DNA from: an uncultured Prevotellaceae bacterium
GTDB taxonomy: Bacteria; Bacteroidota; Bacteroidia; Bacteroidales; Bacteroidaceae
Direction of reading: 5' to 3'
Length of the DNA: 64,000 nucleotides
Assembly: GCA_900315565.1 (NCBI GenBank)
Contig: OMZS01000004.1
Location: 62,001-126,000 of the forward strand
In this document: piece after piece, positions 53,321 through 61,774 of the stretch
Numbering within the stretch: the stretch's first letter is position 1
Layout: every line of letters begins with the position of its first letter
Notes under the pieces: model-generated
Told to the model about the DNA's origin: nothing
Seen by the model: the letters and a program-made list of their open reading frames with translations, nothing else
The model's database searches: none
Position numbers and translations under genes: made by a program

Positions 53321-54511
53321 ATGGCAGAAAGCAACTTCGTTGACTATGTGAAAATTCTCTGCCGCTCGGGCAAGGGCGGCAGGGGCTCCATGCACCTCAA
53401 GCACGTAAAGTACAACTACAACGGCGGTCCCGACGGCGGTGACGGCGGCGATGGCGGCGACGTCATTCTGCGCGGCAACCACAACTACTGGACACTGCTG
53501 CACCTGCGCTACCAACGGCATATTTTTGCCGAGCACGGAGGCAACGGCGGCAAGGACAAGTGTCACGGCACCAACGGGCGCGACCAGATTATCGACGTGC
53601 CCTGCGGCACCGTGGTCTATAACGCCGAGACAGGCAAATACATCTGCGACGTGACCTACGACGGGCAGCAGGTGGTGCTGCTCAAGGGCGGCCGCGGCGG
53701 ACTGGGCAATTTCCAGTTCCGCAGCGCCACCAACCAGGCCCCGCGCTACGCGCAGCCCGGCGAGCCCATGCAGGAGATGACCGTCATCTTAGAACTGAAG
53801 CTGCTGGCCGACGTGGGACTGGTGGGATTTCCCAACGCGGGCAAATCGACATTGGTTTCGTCGCTGTCGAATGCCCGCCCCAAGATAGCCAACTACCCTT
53901 TCACCACCATGGAGCCCTCGCTGGGTATTGTGGGCTACCGCGACCAGAAGTCGTTTGTCATGGCCGACATTCCCGGCATCATCGAGGGCGCCAGCGAAGG
54001 CCGCGGACTGGGACTGCGTTTTCTGCGACACATTGAGCGCAACTCGCTGCTGCTGTTCATGGTGCCAGGCGACACCGACAACATTCTGCACGAATACAGC
54101 GTGCTGAAGGGCGAACTGCAGAAATTCAACCCCGAAATGCTCGACAAACACCGCGTGCTGGCCATCACCAAGTGCGACCTGCTGGACGACGAGCTGATGG
54201 CCTTGCTGCGCGACGAGCTGACTGCCGGACTCAAAGAGCTGGGCGACGAACTGCCCATCGTGTTTATTTCGGCTGTCACCGGATTCGGGCTCAGCGAACT
54301 CAAGGACGTGCTGTGGGCTGAGCTGAACAGCGAGAGCAACAAACTGCAGAGCATTACTGCCGAGGACACACTGGTTCACCGCGACAAGGACATGAGCATC
54401 TTTGCCGAGGAACTGGCAGCTGAAGGCGAGGACGACATCGAACTGATTGACGAAGACGAGGTGGAGGACATCGACGAGCTCGACGACTTCGAATACGACG
54501 ACGAGCTATGA
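53321..54511 (+). CDS. obg: Obg/CgtA GTPase, ribosome assembly
   Basis: Essential GTPase of 50S assembly and stress control. 396 residues. The glycine-rich Obg fold (about 1-158) has [29 protein letters not shown] and [15 protein letters not shown]. The G domain has [19 protein letters not shown] (G1), TMEPSLGIV (G2), [20 protein letters not shown] (G3) and TKCDLLDD (G4). The C-terminus is a strongly acidic tail ([19 protein letters not shown]). It overlaps pgeF by 4 bp (ATGA). Confidence 0.96.
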   Translation: MAESNFVDYVKILCRSGKGGRGSMHLKHVKYNYNGGPDGGDGGDGGDVILRGNHNYWTLLHLRYQRHIFAEHGGNGGKDKCHGTNGRDQIIDVPCGTVVYNAETGKYICDVTYDGQQVVLLKGGRGGLGNFQFRSATNQAPRYAQPGEPMQEMTVILELKLLADVGLVGFPNAGKSTLVSSLSNARPKIANYPFTTMEPSLGIVGYRDQKSFVMADIPGIIEGASEGRGLGLRFLRHIERNSLLLFMVPGDTDNILHEYSVLKGELQKFNPEMLDKHRVLAITKCDLLDDELMALLRDELTAGLKELGDELPIVFISAVTGFGLSELKDVLWAELNSESNKLQSITAEDTLVHRDKDMSIFAEELAAEGEDDIELIDEDEVEDIDELDDFEYDDEL

Positions 54512-55389
54512 CCGCCATCAGTCCGCAGCTGCACTATTATAATATAGGTACGCGCGTAGTGGCTTTCAGCACGACGCGCCATGGTGGCGTTGGCCAGGGG
54601 CATTATGCCTGTTTCAACGTGAACCATTATTGCGGCGACACGGCCGAGGCCGTTGGTCAAAACCGCCACGCTCTCTGCCAGCTGCTTGGCATCGGTGAGC
54701 AGCGGCTGGTTTATCCCCATCAGACTCACCACACCCGTATTTGCGCCATCGACAAAGCCTTTCTGGAACTTTCGGAGGCCGAGCGCGCCCAACGGCTGGA
54801 GGGCATCGACGCTCTGAGCACCCGCGAGAAAGGCGTTTGCATAGGCGTTTCCACCGCCGACTGCATTCCTGTTTTGCTCTACGACGAAGAACACGACGCC
54901 GTGGCTGCCATTCATGCGGGCTGGCGCGGCACGGTGGGGCGCATCGCCGAGCAGGTCGTAGCCCACATGCGGAACACCTACGGCTCTCGCCCCGAAACGC
55001 TGCACGCCGTCATTGGGCCGGGCATTTCGCTGGAGCATTTCGAGGTGGGCGACGAGGTGTATGCAGCCTTTGTCGAGGCAGGTTTTCAGATGGAGCAGAT
55101 TGCCAGAAGATTTGAAAAGTGGCACATCGACCTCTGGGAGTGCAACCGAGAGCAGCTCATGAGCCAGGGCGTGAGAGCCGAAAACATTCAGACGGCCGGC
55201 ATCTGCACTTACGCCCATTGCGACGACTTTTTCTCTGCCCGCCGGCTGGGCATCAACAGCGGGCGGATTCTGACGGGGATAATGGTAAACCCACCAGCAG
55301 AAACCCACCAGCAAAAACCCAACCCCAACCCCTCCCGAAGGGAGGGGAGCTTAACTACCTCTAATACAGAAATCTATTTTGTGAGGTAA
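54508..55389 (+). CDS. pgeF: PgeF/YfiH family (laccase-domain) protein with a palindrome-derived tail
   Basis: YfiH-type proteins act on peptidoglycan precursors (editing factor) and, in some species, as purine nucleoside phosphorylases. 293 residues. Metal ligands are seen in [11 protein letters not shown] (His), [13 protein letters not shown] (Cys) and [19 protein letters not shown] (His), with [17 protein letters not shown] after them. The family core ends near GRILTGIMV at about 260. The remaining 30 residues ([20 protein letters not shown] and on) come from one arm and the loop of a 151-bp palindrome. Start codon overlaps the obg stop. This tail is not expected to be functional. Confidence 0.92.
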   Translation: MTAISPQLHYYNIGTRVVAFSTTRHGGVGQGHYACFNVNHYCGDTAEAVGQNRHALCQLLGIGEQRLVYPHQTHHTRICAIDKAFLELSEAERAQRLEGIDALSTREKGVCIGVSTADCIPVLLYDEEHDAVAAIHAGWRGTVGRIAEQVVAHMRNTYGSRPETLHAVIGPGISLEHFEVGDEVYAAFVEAGFQMEQIARRFEKWHIDLWECNREQLMSQGVRAENIQTAGICTYAHCDDFFSARRLGINSGRILTGIMVNPPAETHQQKPNPNPSRREGSLTTSNTEIYFVR

Positions 55390-55447
55390 TCAGACTCCCC
55401 TCCCTTCGGGAGGGGTTGGGGGTGGGTTTTTGCTGGTGGGTTTCTGC
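55297..55447. repeat. 151-bp near-perfect palindromic element at the end of pgeF
   Basis: Arms 55297-55348 and 55396-55447 (52 nt each) are complementary at 51 of 52 positions, with a 47-nt loop. Each arm carries a nested CCCCTCCC(G/T)..GGGAGGGG hairpin. The left arm and loop are translated as the pgeF tail. The whole lies between convergent genes and would form a very strong hairpin in either transcript. Confidence 0.93.
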
Positions 55448-55467
55448 GGTTGTTTTTCCTGTTTTAC

Positions 55468-55662
55468 TTATTTACCTTTGTGCCGGTTGGCGCGGTTTTT
55501 GCGGTATTTGGCTTTTTGCATGGCCGAACCGCTACCGTGGGCACCCGTGATGTATTTCTTCTTTTTGGCCTTGGTTTTCACCTTGCCCTCGTCGTTAGCT
55601 TTTTTCGTCTTCGCCTTGCTGAAGGAGATGCCATTGACGAGTATGCTCTCGAAGTCGTCCAT
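55468..55662 (-). CDS. Small basic protein, 64 residues
   Basis: MDDFESILVNGISFSKAKTK, then a Lys-rich middle (KVKTKAKKKKYITGAHGSGS) and the basic end QKAKYRKNRANRHKGK. Charge and size suggest an RNA- or ribosome-associated protein, like small THX-type proteins, but I do not recognise the family. It is downstream of purH on the same strand (86 bp) and converges on pgeF. Confidence 0.55.
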   Translation of the reverse strand: MDDFESILVNGISFSKAKTKKANDEGKVKTKAKKKKYITGAHGSGSAMQKAKYRKNRANRHKGK

Positions 55663-55748
55663 GTTCTTCTGTTTGCTTTTTACGGATTAACTATCTGCGT
55701 TGAAACGTTTTGCTGTTTTAAACTACAACTTTTCAGGCGCACATCGGT

Positions 55749-56933
55749 TTAATGGTGGAACAGGCGCACACCCGTAAATGCCATGGCAATGCCATATTTG
55801 TCGCAGGTTTCGATGACATTGTCGTCGCGCACCGAGCCGCCGGCCTGTGCAATGAACTCAACACCACTTTTGTGGGCGCGCTCAATATTGTCACCAAAGG
55901 GGAAGAAAGCGTCGCTGCCCAGGGCCACGCGGGTGTTCTTGGCTATCCACTCTTTCTTCTCTTCGCGGGTGAGGGGTTCGGGACGGCTGCTGAAAAACAG
56001 CTGCCATGTGCCCTCGCGGAGCACGTCGTCAGCGTCGTCGGAGATATACACATCGATGGTGTTGTCGCGGTCGGCACGACGTATGCCCTGCTTAAAGGGA
56101 AGGCTCATCACCTTGGGATGCTGTCTGAGCCACCAGATATCGGCTTTGTTGCCCGCCAGGCGTGTGCAGTGAATGCGGCTCTGCTGTCCGGCGCCAATGC
56201 CGATGGCCTGTCCGTCCTTCACGTAGCACACCGAGTTCGACTGGGTGTATTTCAGGGTGATGAGGGCAATGATGAGGTCGCGGCGGGCCTCGTCGGTGAA
56301 GGTTTTGTTCTGAGTGGGAATGTTCTCAAACAAAGCCGGGTCGTCCAGACGAATCTCGTTGCGTCCCTGTTCGAAGGTAATACCGAACACTTGCTTGCGC
56401 TCGATGGGCTCGGGCTGGTAGTTGGGGTCGATGCGAATGACATTGTAGGTGCCTTTGCGCTTGTCTTTGAGTATTTCCACGGCCTCGGGCGTATAGTCGG
56501 GGGCTATCACGCCGTCGCTCACCTCGCGCTTCAGCAGCCGTGCGGTGGTGGCATCGCAGGTGTCGGAAAGGGCCACAAAGTCGCCGTAGCTCGACATGCG
56601 GTCGGCACCACGGGCGCGGGCGTATGCGCAGGCAATGGGCGAGGCGTCGAGTCCCTCAATGTCATCTACGAAATAAATGCGCTTCAGTGTGTCGCTCAGC
56701 GGCAGTCCCACGGCAGCGCCGGCGGGGCTGACGTGTTTGAACGAGGCTGCTGCGGGCATACCAGTGGCAGCTTTCAGCTCGCGCACCAGTTGCCAGGCAT
56801 TAAAAGCGTCGAGAAAATTGATGTATCCCGGCCTGCCGTTAATCACTTCGATGGGGAGTTGGCCCTCGGTCATAAAGATGCGCGAGGGTTTCTGATTCGG
56901 ATTGCATCCGTACTTCAGTGCTAGTTCGTTCAT
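55749..56933 (-). CDS. purH: AICAR formyltransferase (stand-alone PurH C-terminal type)
   Basis: Transfers a formyl group to AICAR in the penultimate step of purine synthesis. 394 residues. LKYGCNPNQKPSRIF at the start, FLDAFNAWQLVRELK, AAASFKHVSPAGAAVGLPLS (the KHxSPAG motif with the catalytic Lys-His) and KYTQSNSVCYVKDGQAIGIG are all AICARFT signatures. GAGQQSRIHCTRLAG and AQAGGSVRDDNVIE follow. The IMP cyclohydrolase domain usually fused at the N-terminus is absent, as in other Bacteroidales versions. It has a consensus minus-strand promoter at 56996-56965. Confidence 0.93.
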   Translation of the reverse strand: MNELALKYGCNPNQKPSRIFMTEGQLPIEVINGRPGYINFLDAFNAWQLVRELKAATGMPAAASFKHVSPAGAAVGLPLSDTLKRIYFVDDIEGLDASPIACAYARARGADRMSSYGDFVALSDTCDATTARLLKREVSDGVIAPDYTPEAVEILKDKRKGTYNVIRIDPNYQPEPIERKQVFGITFEQGRNEIRLDDPALFENIPTQNKTFTDEARRDLIIALITLKYTQSNSVCYVKDGQAIGIGAGQQSRIHCTRLAGNKADIWWLRQHPKVMSLPFKQGIRRADRDNTIDVYISDDADDVLREGTWQLFFSSRPEPLTREEKKEWIAKNTRVALGSDAFFPFGDNIERAHKSGVEFIAQAGGSVRDDNVIETCDKYGIAMAFTGVRLFHH

Positions 56934-56964
56934 AAAAAAATACGCTATTGGAGATTTTGATGTG

Positions 56965-57013
56965 CAAAAGTAGTGTTTTTTTGTGAGTTATACAAAAAAA
57001 TGCACTATCTTTG
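56965..57013. promoter_or_regulatory. Overlapping divergent promoters of purH and the 57038 gene
   Basis: Minus strand: TTTG (56996-56993), 20 bp, TACTTTTG (56972-56965) for purH. Plus strand: TTTG (56980-56983), 22 bp, TATCTTTG (57006-57013) for the 57038 gene. The two -33 elements interleave, so polymerase cannot occupy both at once. Confidence 0.7.
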
Positions 57014-57037
57014 TGCGCTAAATTACTCATATCACGT

Positions 57038-57295
57038 ATGGAAAAGAAACGCATAGAACTTAGAAAGCTTCTGGAAGCTGTCGAAAAAGAAATTCTGAAG
57101 AAGCCCAACAAGAAAGTGCTCGACCGGCTGTCGCTCTTTGCCGGCTATCAGGACTGGGACGGTTTTCAGAAAGCACTGCACGGACAGTCGGGCGGTTTTT
57201 CAAACTATGATGCCGAAGGCGAGAACAATAAATCATCCCGAACCGACCGCAAAGTTCCCCAAGCAAAAGGTAATCCTTCTCTTACAGAGGATTGA
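57038..57295 (+). CDS. Small charged protein of unknown function
   Basis: 85 residues from ATG 57038 (MEKKRIELRKLLEAVEKEIL). An amphipathic helix (1-25) leads into KKPNKKVLDRLSLFAGYQDWDGFQKALHGQSGG, which looks like a small globular helical domain, then a polar low-complexity tail. I recall similar short Prevotella proteins but no function. It has its own promoter, divergent from purH. No signal peptide; cytosolic. Confidence 0.65.
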   Translation: MEKKRIELRKLLEAVEKEILKKPNKKVLDRLSLFAGYQDWDGFQKALHGQSGGFSNYDAEGENNKSSRTDRKVPQAKGNPSLTED

Positions 57296-57472
57296 TTCCC
57301 CCCATTCAAAGACCCGTTTTTCCCCGTTTCGCTGAACACCCGCAGCAACAGGAAAAACCGCCACGCTTTCCTTTGCACACACGACGGACCAATGTGCTGT
57401 GCAAGGAAAAAACATGGCGGCTCTGCGGTTTTTCTGAAATATACAGATTCCCGGGAGATGTTTTATTCAGAT

Positions 57473-57958
57473 TTATTCAGCGATGCGCTTGATGGTGAAA
57501 TATGGAGCACTTAAAGCGTATAACTTGATGCTTTTCGCAAGTTCTGTAAGATAGGGTACATCTTGCACATATTTTTCATTCAATCTATACACCCTGCCGC
57601 TAAACTCAATTTTATCCCCAACAGAAAACTCTTTTTCCACATCTTTTCGAAGGTCGCCATGTTCTGTTACTGGAAACAGATAATACCTGTCACCATTAGC
57701 AGTTTTTATAAAGTAATTACCAGCGATACCATCACGATCACCAATTCCGGTTTCTCCGCTGATATCTGACAAATAACCGCCGATTTTTGAAACAATCTCG
57801 GGATTGGCAGAAAACACATAACCTCCTTTGTCGTCTTCGTTGGGTTTGGTTATTTCACTTTCTTCAATGTCATCGCTACTGCAGGCTGACAACGAAACAC
57901 TTGTCCAACCTAACATCATAAACGAAAATAAAAATGATAAAAAACTTTTCTTTGTCAT
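57473..57958 (-). CDS. Small lipoprotein with an OB-like or NigD-like mature domain
   Basis: 161 residues with a signal peptide ending in a lipobox (SVSLSAC, Cys26). A short acidic linker (SSDDIEESEITKPNEDDKGG) is followed by a beta-rich domain: GNYFIKTANGDRYYLFPV, EFSVGDKIEFSGRVYRLNEKY, TIKRIAE. The VGDKIEFSGRVY strand suggests an OB-like barrel as in small Bacteroidetes lipoproteins. Function unknown. 57296-57472 between it and the plus-strand gene has only a weak inverted repeat, AAAAACCGC. Confidence 0.75.
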   Translation of the reverse strand: MTKKSFLSFLFSFMMLGWTSVSLSACSSDDIEESEITKPNEDDKGGYVFSANPEIVSKIGGYLSDISGETGIGDRDGIAGNYFIKTANGDRYYLFPVTEHGDLRKDVEKEFSVGDKIEFSGRVYRLNEKYVQDVPYLTELAKSIKLYALSAPYFTIKRIAE

Positions 57959-58101
57959 TATTGATACTATTTAATGTGTTAATACTTTATCATATAACGA
58001 TTGTTGTGGCCATTCTTCGCATCAAAATCGAAGAAAAACAACTTATCTTTACTTCTTTTAACATTACAATGACGATTTCCATCTACTCAGCACCTTGGCA
58101 T

Positions 58102-58296
58102 GAATAGTTATGGAAACTCATTCCCGACACGCGTAAGCAGGAATTCGTCCATCATACTTACATGGAGATGGTGAGCCAGCGCATAGGCCAGATTCTCTGC
58201 GGCTATGAGGATGCCAACGATTGCAACCAACTTCGCGGCGACAATGCGCTGAAGATGTCGGTGGGCCGCAAGCCGTCTGATGCAGACCTCTCCTCC
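58102..58296 (+). pseudogene. IS1380-type transposase fragment
   Basis: Read in one frame, this stretch gives WKLIPDTRKQEFVHHTYMEM, then VSQRIGQILCGYEDANDCNQ, then LRGDNALKMSVGRKPSDADL. D-x-R-K-Q-x-x-x-x-H-x-x-x-E-M and CGYEDAND are hallmarks of IS1380-family transposases near the N-terminus. About 65 of the expected roughly 430 residues remain, with no start, no C-terminal part and no terminal inverted repeats visible. It is an old insertion remnant. Confidence 0.75.
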
Positions 58297-58554
58297 TACG
58301 ATAAAAAAGAAGACTTGAATTTGAATAGTAAGAAGTATGGATTTTATACATCCATAAATCAAAAAACGAGATAAAAATGACCCATCAACCAAACAATCAA
58401 TTGTATATTATCTCATATATTATGCAACAAGTTAAGAAACAACTAATGCAGAAACGTTTCTTAAATAGACCTCTTTAGGTCTGCTATTCAGAGTTTGTCG
58501 TAGCAGGTGAGCCTCGGTCAGAGTATTGGATTTGGCTATGGCGGAATTTGTCTA
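58297..58554. other. Intergenic region after the transposase fragment
   Basis: AT-rich. A 12-bp palindrome AGAAACGTTTCT (58450-58461) and a small hairpin AGACCT/AGGTCT (58467-58482) lie near the end of the regulator gene on the minus strand. No gene seen. Confidence 0.55.
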
Positions 58555-60141
58555 TCAGTAGCCTGTTCTTTTACTGTTGATACGCGAGCGGGTGGAGCGC
58601 ATGGTGCTCTCGCTGATGCCCATGATGCGCATGATTTCTTCGTCGGTGCGGCCTTCGTGCTCCATGATGGCGAAAAACATGTATTTGGGAGAGAGGCGGT
58701 CGTAGTCGGTTTCCAGGTCGTTGACGAAGGCGAGGTCTTTCAGTTTGTAGTATTCTATGAAGTCAGTGAAGTCGGCCTTTCCCCATCTCACGGTGGTGGC
58801 CCCCGATTGCAGCGCGTCGTAGAGCCGTTTTCCGTTGGCCAGTATGCCGGCCTGCCGCTGCTGCAGCTCGCTGATTTTCCGGTTCAGCCTTACCAGTTCC
58901 TTGGTGTTCTGCTCTCCGCTGGCTTCCAGCTGCTCTGCCTTTCGGGTGTAGTCGGCCAGCTGCACTTTGGTCTCGGCCAGCTGTTTGGCAGTTTTCATCC
59001 CCCGGTAGCTGTAATAGCCGAGACCGATTATCAGGAGTCCGCCGATGCCCACAACGACCAGTCCCCATCCATACACCTTGTTCAATAGTTCCTGTTCTGC
59101 CACCTTCTTGTCATACTTGGCCTGAATCTCGTTTAGCCGCTCCTGCTGCTGTGTATCGTAGTAGCGTTTTTGCCACGCCATAGCGCTGTCTGCCAGTGCG
59201 TTGGCCCGCTCATAGTCTTTCCGTTCCATACATTGCTTCCGCATGGTGTTGAAAATGTCTATCCGTATGGTGCTCATCAGCGTGTTACGGGTCCTGTAGA
59301 GGGCCTGTTCCCACATCTCATTTGCTTTTTCCGTGCTGTCTTCCCTGAGGTAGATGTTGGCAAGCGCGTAATAGGCACCTGCAAGATTTCCCGTGTCTAT
59401 GGCCTTCTTCAGATAGACTTTGGCCAGCAAAGGCTCTTCTTTCTCATAGATTCTTCCTAAGTTTATATAATAATAAGGGAGATTGGACGGATGCATAGAT
59501 TGTAGCAACGTCCCGCATTCGTTTGCACAAATCAGGGCACTGTCCTTTTTCCCCAATTCCAAATAACAATATATGAGGTGGATTAAAGCATTTGATTGTC
59601 TTTCTTCGCTTTTCAAGGTCTTAGCAATAGTCAGGGCTTTCTGTGCATAATATTTACATAAATCGGTCTCATAAGCTTCACCATTATAATAAGAAAGAGC
59701 GTCACAAATTTTGTATTGCAGCAGAAGGTCGTCTGTTTGGTCAGCCAACTTTTCTGCCTGTTTGATGAGCATGATGGTCTGGGGCATCCTATATTTATTA
59801 TAGGTGGTTACGCCTTGATAGTACAGTGCGCGGGCCAGTTTTACTTTATCTGAAGTGTTCTTATAGTAGTTTACGCTATACAGGATAGCACTGTCGGAAG
59901 TGGAAGTAATGCGCCTCCTGCGGTTAATCTCGGTCTGAACTAAATAGTAATAGGCAGAGTCTTCCCCAGACTTCATGTCTGACAAAGGAATCTCGTCAAG
60001 GCAATGATAGGCGGAATCCACCTCGTCGTGGGCTAACAGGCCATCAATACGTGACAACTGTTCCTCTGCATCGTTTCTGCTTTGGCATCCAAGGAGAAGC
60101 ATGGTGGATAATATGAAAGAAACGAATAGGGAAGTCTTCAT
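58555..60141 (-). CDS. TPR membrane regulator with cytoplasmic coiled coil and HTH end
   Basis: 528 residues from ATG 60141 (MKTSLFVSFILSTMLLLGC), a lipoprotein-like signal with Cys19. The periplasmic part (20-350) has TPR units (ALYYQGVTTYNKYRMPQTIML, YYINLGRIYEKEEPLLAKVYL, GAYYALANIYLREDSTEKA). A TM helix (GWGLVVVGIGGLLIIGLGYY, about 355-375) is followed by a coiled coil (about 380-440). The C-terminal domain has MEHEGRTDEEIMRIMGISES and TMRSTRSRINSK, a LuxR/sigma-like helix-turn-helix. This is the one-component TPR regulator type common in Bacteroidales. It is divergent from a thioredoxin/outer-membrane pair that it may control. TACCTTTG box at 60168-60161. Confidence 0.85.
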   Translation of the reverse strand: MKTSLFVSFILSTMLLLGCQSRNDAEEQLSRIDGLLAHDEVDSAYHCLDEIPLSDMKSGEDSAYYYLVQTEINRRRRITSTSDSAILYSVNYYKNTSDKVKLARALYYQGVTTYNKYRMPQTIMLIKQAEKLADQTDDLLLQYKICDALSYYNGEAYETDLCKYYAQKALTIAKTLKSEERQSNALIHLIYCYLELGKKDSALICANECGTLLQSMHPSNLPYYYINLGRIYEKEEPLLAKVYLKKAIDTGNLAGAYYALANIYLREDSTEKANEMWEQALYRTRNTLMSTIRIDIFNTMRKQCMERKDYERANALADSAMAWQKRYYDTQQQERLNEIQAKYDKKVAEQELLNKVYGWGLVVVGIGGLLIIGLGYYSYRGMKTAKQLAETKVQLADYTRKAEQLEASGEQNTKELVRLNRKISELQQRQAGILANGKRLYDALQSGATTVRWGKADFTDFIEYYKLKDLAFVNDLETDYDRLSPKYMFFAIMEHEGRTDEEIMRIMGISESTMRSTRSRINSKRTGY

Positions 60142-60538
60142 AAATGTTGTAAATTTGTGACAAAGGTACAAAAATTAATTCAAACCACATTGAAAAACCG
60201 CTTTTTTCTTTTTTGCATGCTTTGTGACAGTCTCTTTTTGTTGCATTTTCTTTCATCTTGCTTTGTTGCAAAACACGCAACATGCTGACAAACAAGCTAA
60301 TAGGATAATTCCTGCTTGCAACACTCCATTGAAAAAGATGTCGAAATAGTTGGAGCTTTCCATTTCTTGTTTCTATATTTGCCATGCGAAAACGCTCTTT
60401 ATTAGTGTTAAGCAAGAAACAAATGACCACCTACAGACAGTTAATCTTTACAAATATCTGTTATGTTTTCGGGTTTGTTGAGCGTCTATATAATGTAACT
60501 CAGTAAGCTGGTCAAAGTGAAATGAACAGAATCTTAAT
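60142..60538. other. 397-bp divergent intergenic region
   Basis: Between the TPR regulator (minus) and the thioredoxin-like gene (plus). It holds a minus-strand TACCTTTG (60168-60161), a plus-strand TATATTTG (60374-60381) and a hairpin TGTTGC/GCAACA (60264-60282). Possible frames here have no family resemblance. Confidence 0.55.
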
Positions 60539-61735
60539 ATGATGAGAAAAGGATTAATAATTATTATGGCAGTATTGTTGCCAATGTTTTCGGCAGAAGC
60601 AAAACTGGCGCAAACCGACAATTGTACCGCGGTATGCGACTCTGCATCTTCGGCAATGCTAACCGTGCGCGGTTCGCTGACATCCAGCAGTGACACTATA
60701 GTTGTTTGGCTGCTCACCGACGAAGGGAGCCTGATGCGAGTTGCGGCCACCGACACACTAAATGCCGGGCAGTTTGCCTTCAGCCTTAATGTGCCATGCG
60801 AAGTACGTAAATACTCGATCACCACACCCGACAAGCATGTTGATGTGGACTTTTATGCCTCTGGCGGAATGGAAGTATCCGTCAGGGGACGTGCCGACTG
60901 CCTGGCCACGTGGAAAGTGGAAAGTCCTGCCCCAGAGCAGCGATTAGAAAATGCCCTTCGAGAAACTGCCGAGTCGTACGAAATTCAGCGCGAGACTGTG
61001 CTCACCGACTATTACAGGCTGGGGGACAAACTTAAGAACGGCGAGAACATTGACCGCGAGCAGATGAAAATGCTGAAAGCACAGCTTGACACACTGAAGG
61101 CCCAGACATTCAGTTGCGAGATGGGTGTATTGGAGCAGTGGCCCATCAACGAGCAGTGGTTGGAAAAACTGTCGTCGATAGCCGCCTACTGCGAGATATT
61201 GCCCACACTCATGGACCGTCCCCGAGCCATCAACCTCTACAACCGTCTGAGCGACGAGCAGAAAGCCAGCGACCAGGGCCAGAGGATGCTTTGGGCACTA
61301 TATCCCGAGAACAAGGTGAAGGAAGGCATGAAGTCGCCCGACGGAAATTTCATCTCGCCTGATGGAAAGCAACATAAACTGGCCGAGTTCCGCGGAAAAT
61401 ATGTGCTGGTCGACTTCTGGTTCAACGGCTGTTTGCCCTGCCGCCGCAGTATTCCCGAATTGGGCGAGGTAAGCAAGCAGTACAAGGGCCGCTTGGAAGT
61501 GGTCAGCCTGAGCCTCGATGCCATGAAGGTGTGGGTAGATGCCACCGACGAACATCCCATCACATGGAACAACTGGAACGACAAGAAAGGGCGCAACGGA
61601 CTCTATGCCAAATACCCCACTCAAGGTGTTCCTTTCTACGTGCTCCTCTCGCCCGACGGCACTGTCATAACTATGCAGGCCGGCTATGCCGAGGGAGTAA
61701 TAAAGGAACTGCTGAAGAAACACATTGCCGATTAG
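60539..61735 (+). CDS. Thioredoxin-like periplasmic protein (TlpA/ResA type, DUF4369-like N-terminus)
   Basis: 398 residues with a signal peptide (MMRKGLIIIMAVLLPMFSAEA). The N-terminal beta domain (about 35-120) resembles DUF4369. A helical linker (about 125-240) follows, then an AhpC/TSA-thioredoxin domain (about 255-398) with KYVLVDFWFNGCLPCRRSIP (active Cys pair near 297 and 300) and the cis-Pro segment GVPFYVLLSPDG. Such proteins reduce or isomerise disulfides in the periplasm. It is followed 39 bp later by the outer-membrane protein gene, so the two form an operon. ATG 60542 is an equal choice of start. Confidence 0.88.
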   Translation: MMRKGLIIIMAVLLPMFSAEAKLAQTDNCTAVCDSASSAMLTVRGSLTSSSDTIVVWLLTDEGSLMRVAATDTLNAGQFAFSLNVPCEVRKYSITTPDKHVDVDFYASGGMEVSVRGRADCLATWKVESPAPEQRLENALRETAESYEIQRETVLTDYYRLGDKLKNGENIDREQMKMLKAQLDTLKAQTFSCEMGVLEQWPINEQWLEKLSSIAAYCEILPTLMDRPRAINLYNRLSDEQKASDQGQRMLWALYPENKVKEGMKSPDGNFISPDGKQHKLAEFRGKYVLVDFWFNGCLPCRRSIPELGEVSKQYKGRLEVVSLSLDAMKVWVDATDEHPITWNNWNDKKGRNGLYAKYPTQGVPFYVLLSPDGTVITMQAGYAEGVIKELLKKHIAD

Positions 61736-61774
61736 CCGCAGGATGAAACTTATATATAGCCCATTTCAATTGTT

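Noticed and set aside
55752-56924. Plus-strand 390-codon frame opposite purH
   Set aside because: An exact shadow of purH, which has all AICAR formyltransferase motifs.
60044-60430. 128-codon minus-strand frame upstream of the TPR regulator
   Set aside because: It overlaps the regulator start in another frame, covers its promoter and looks random.
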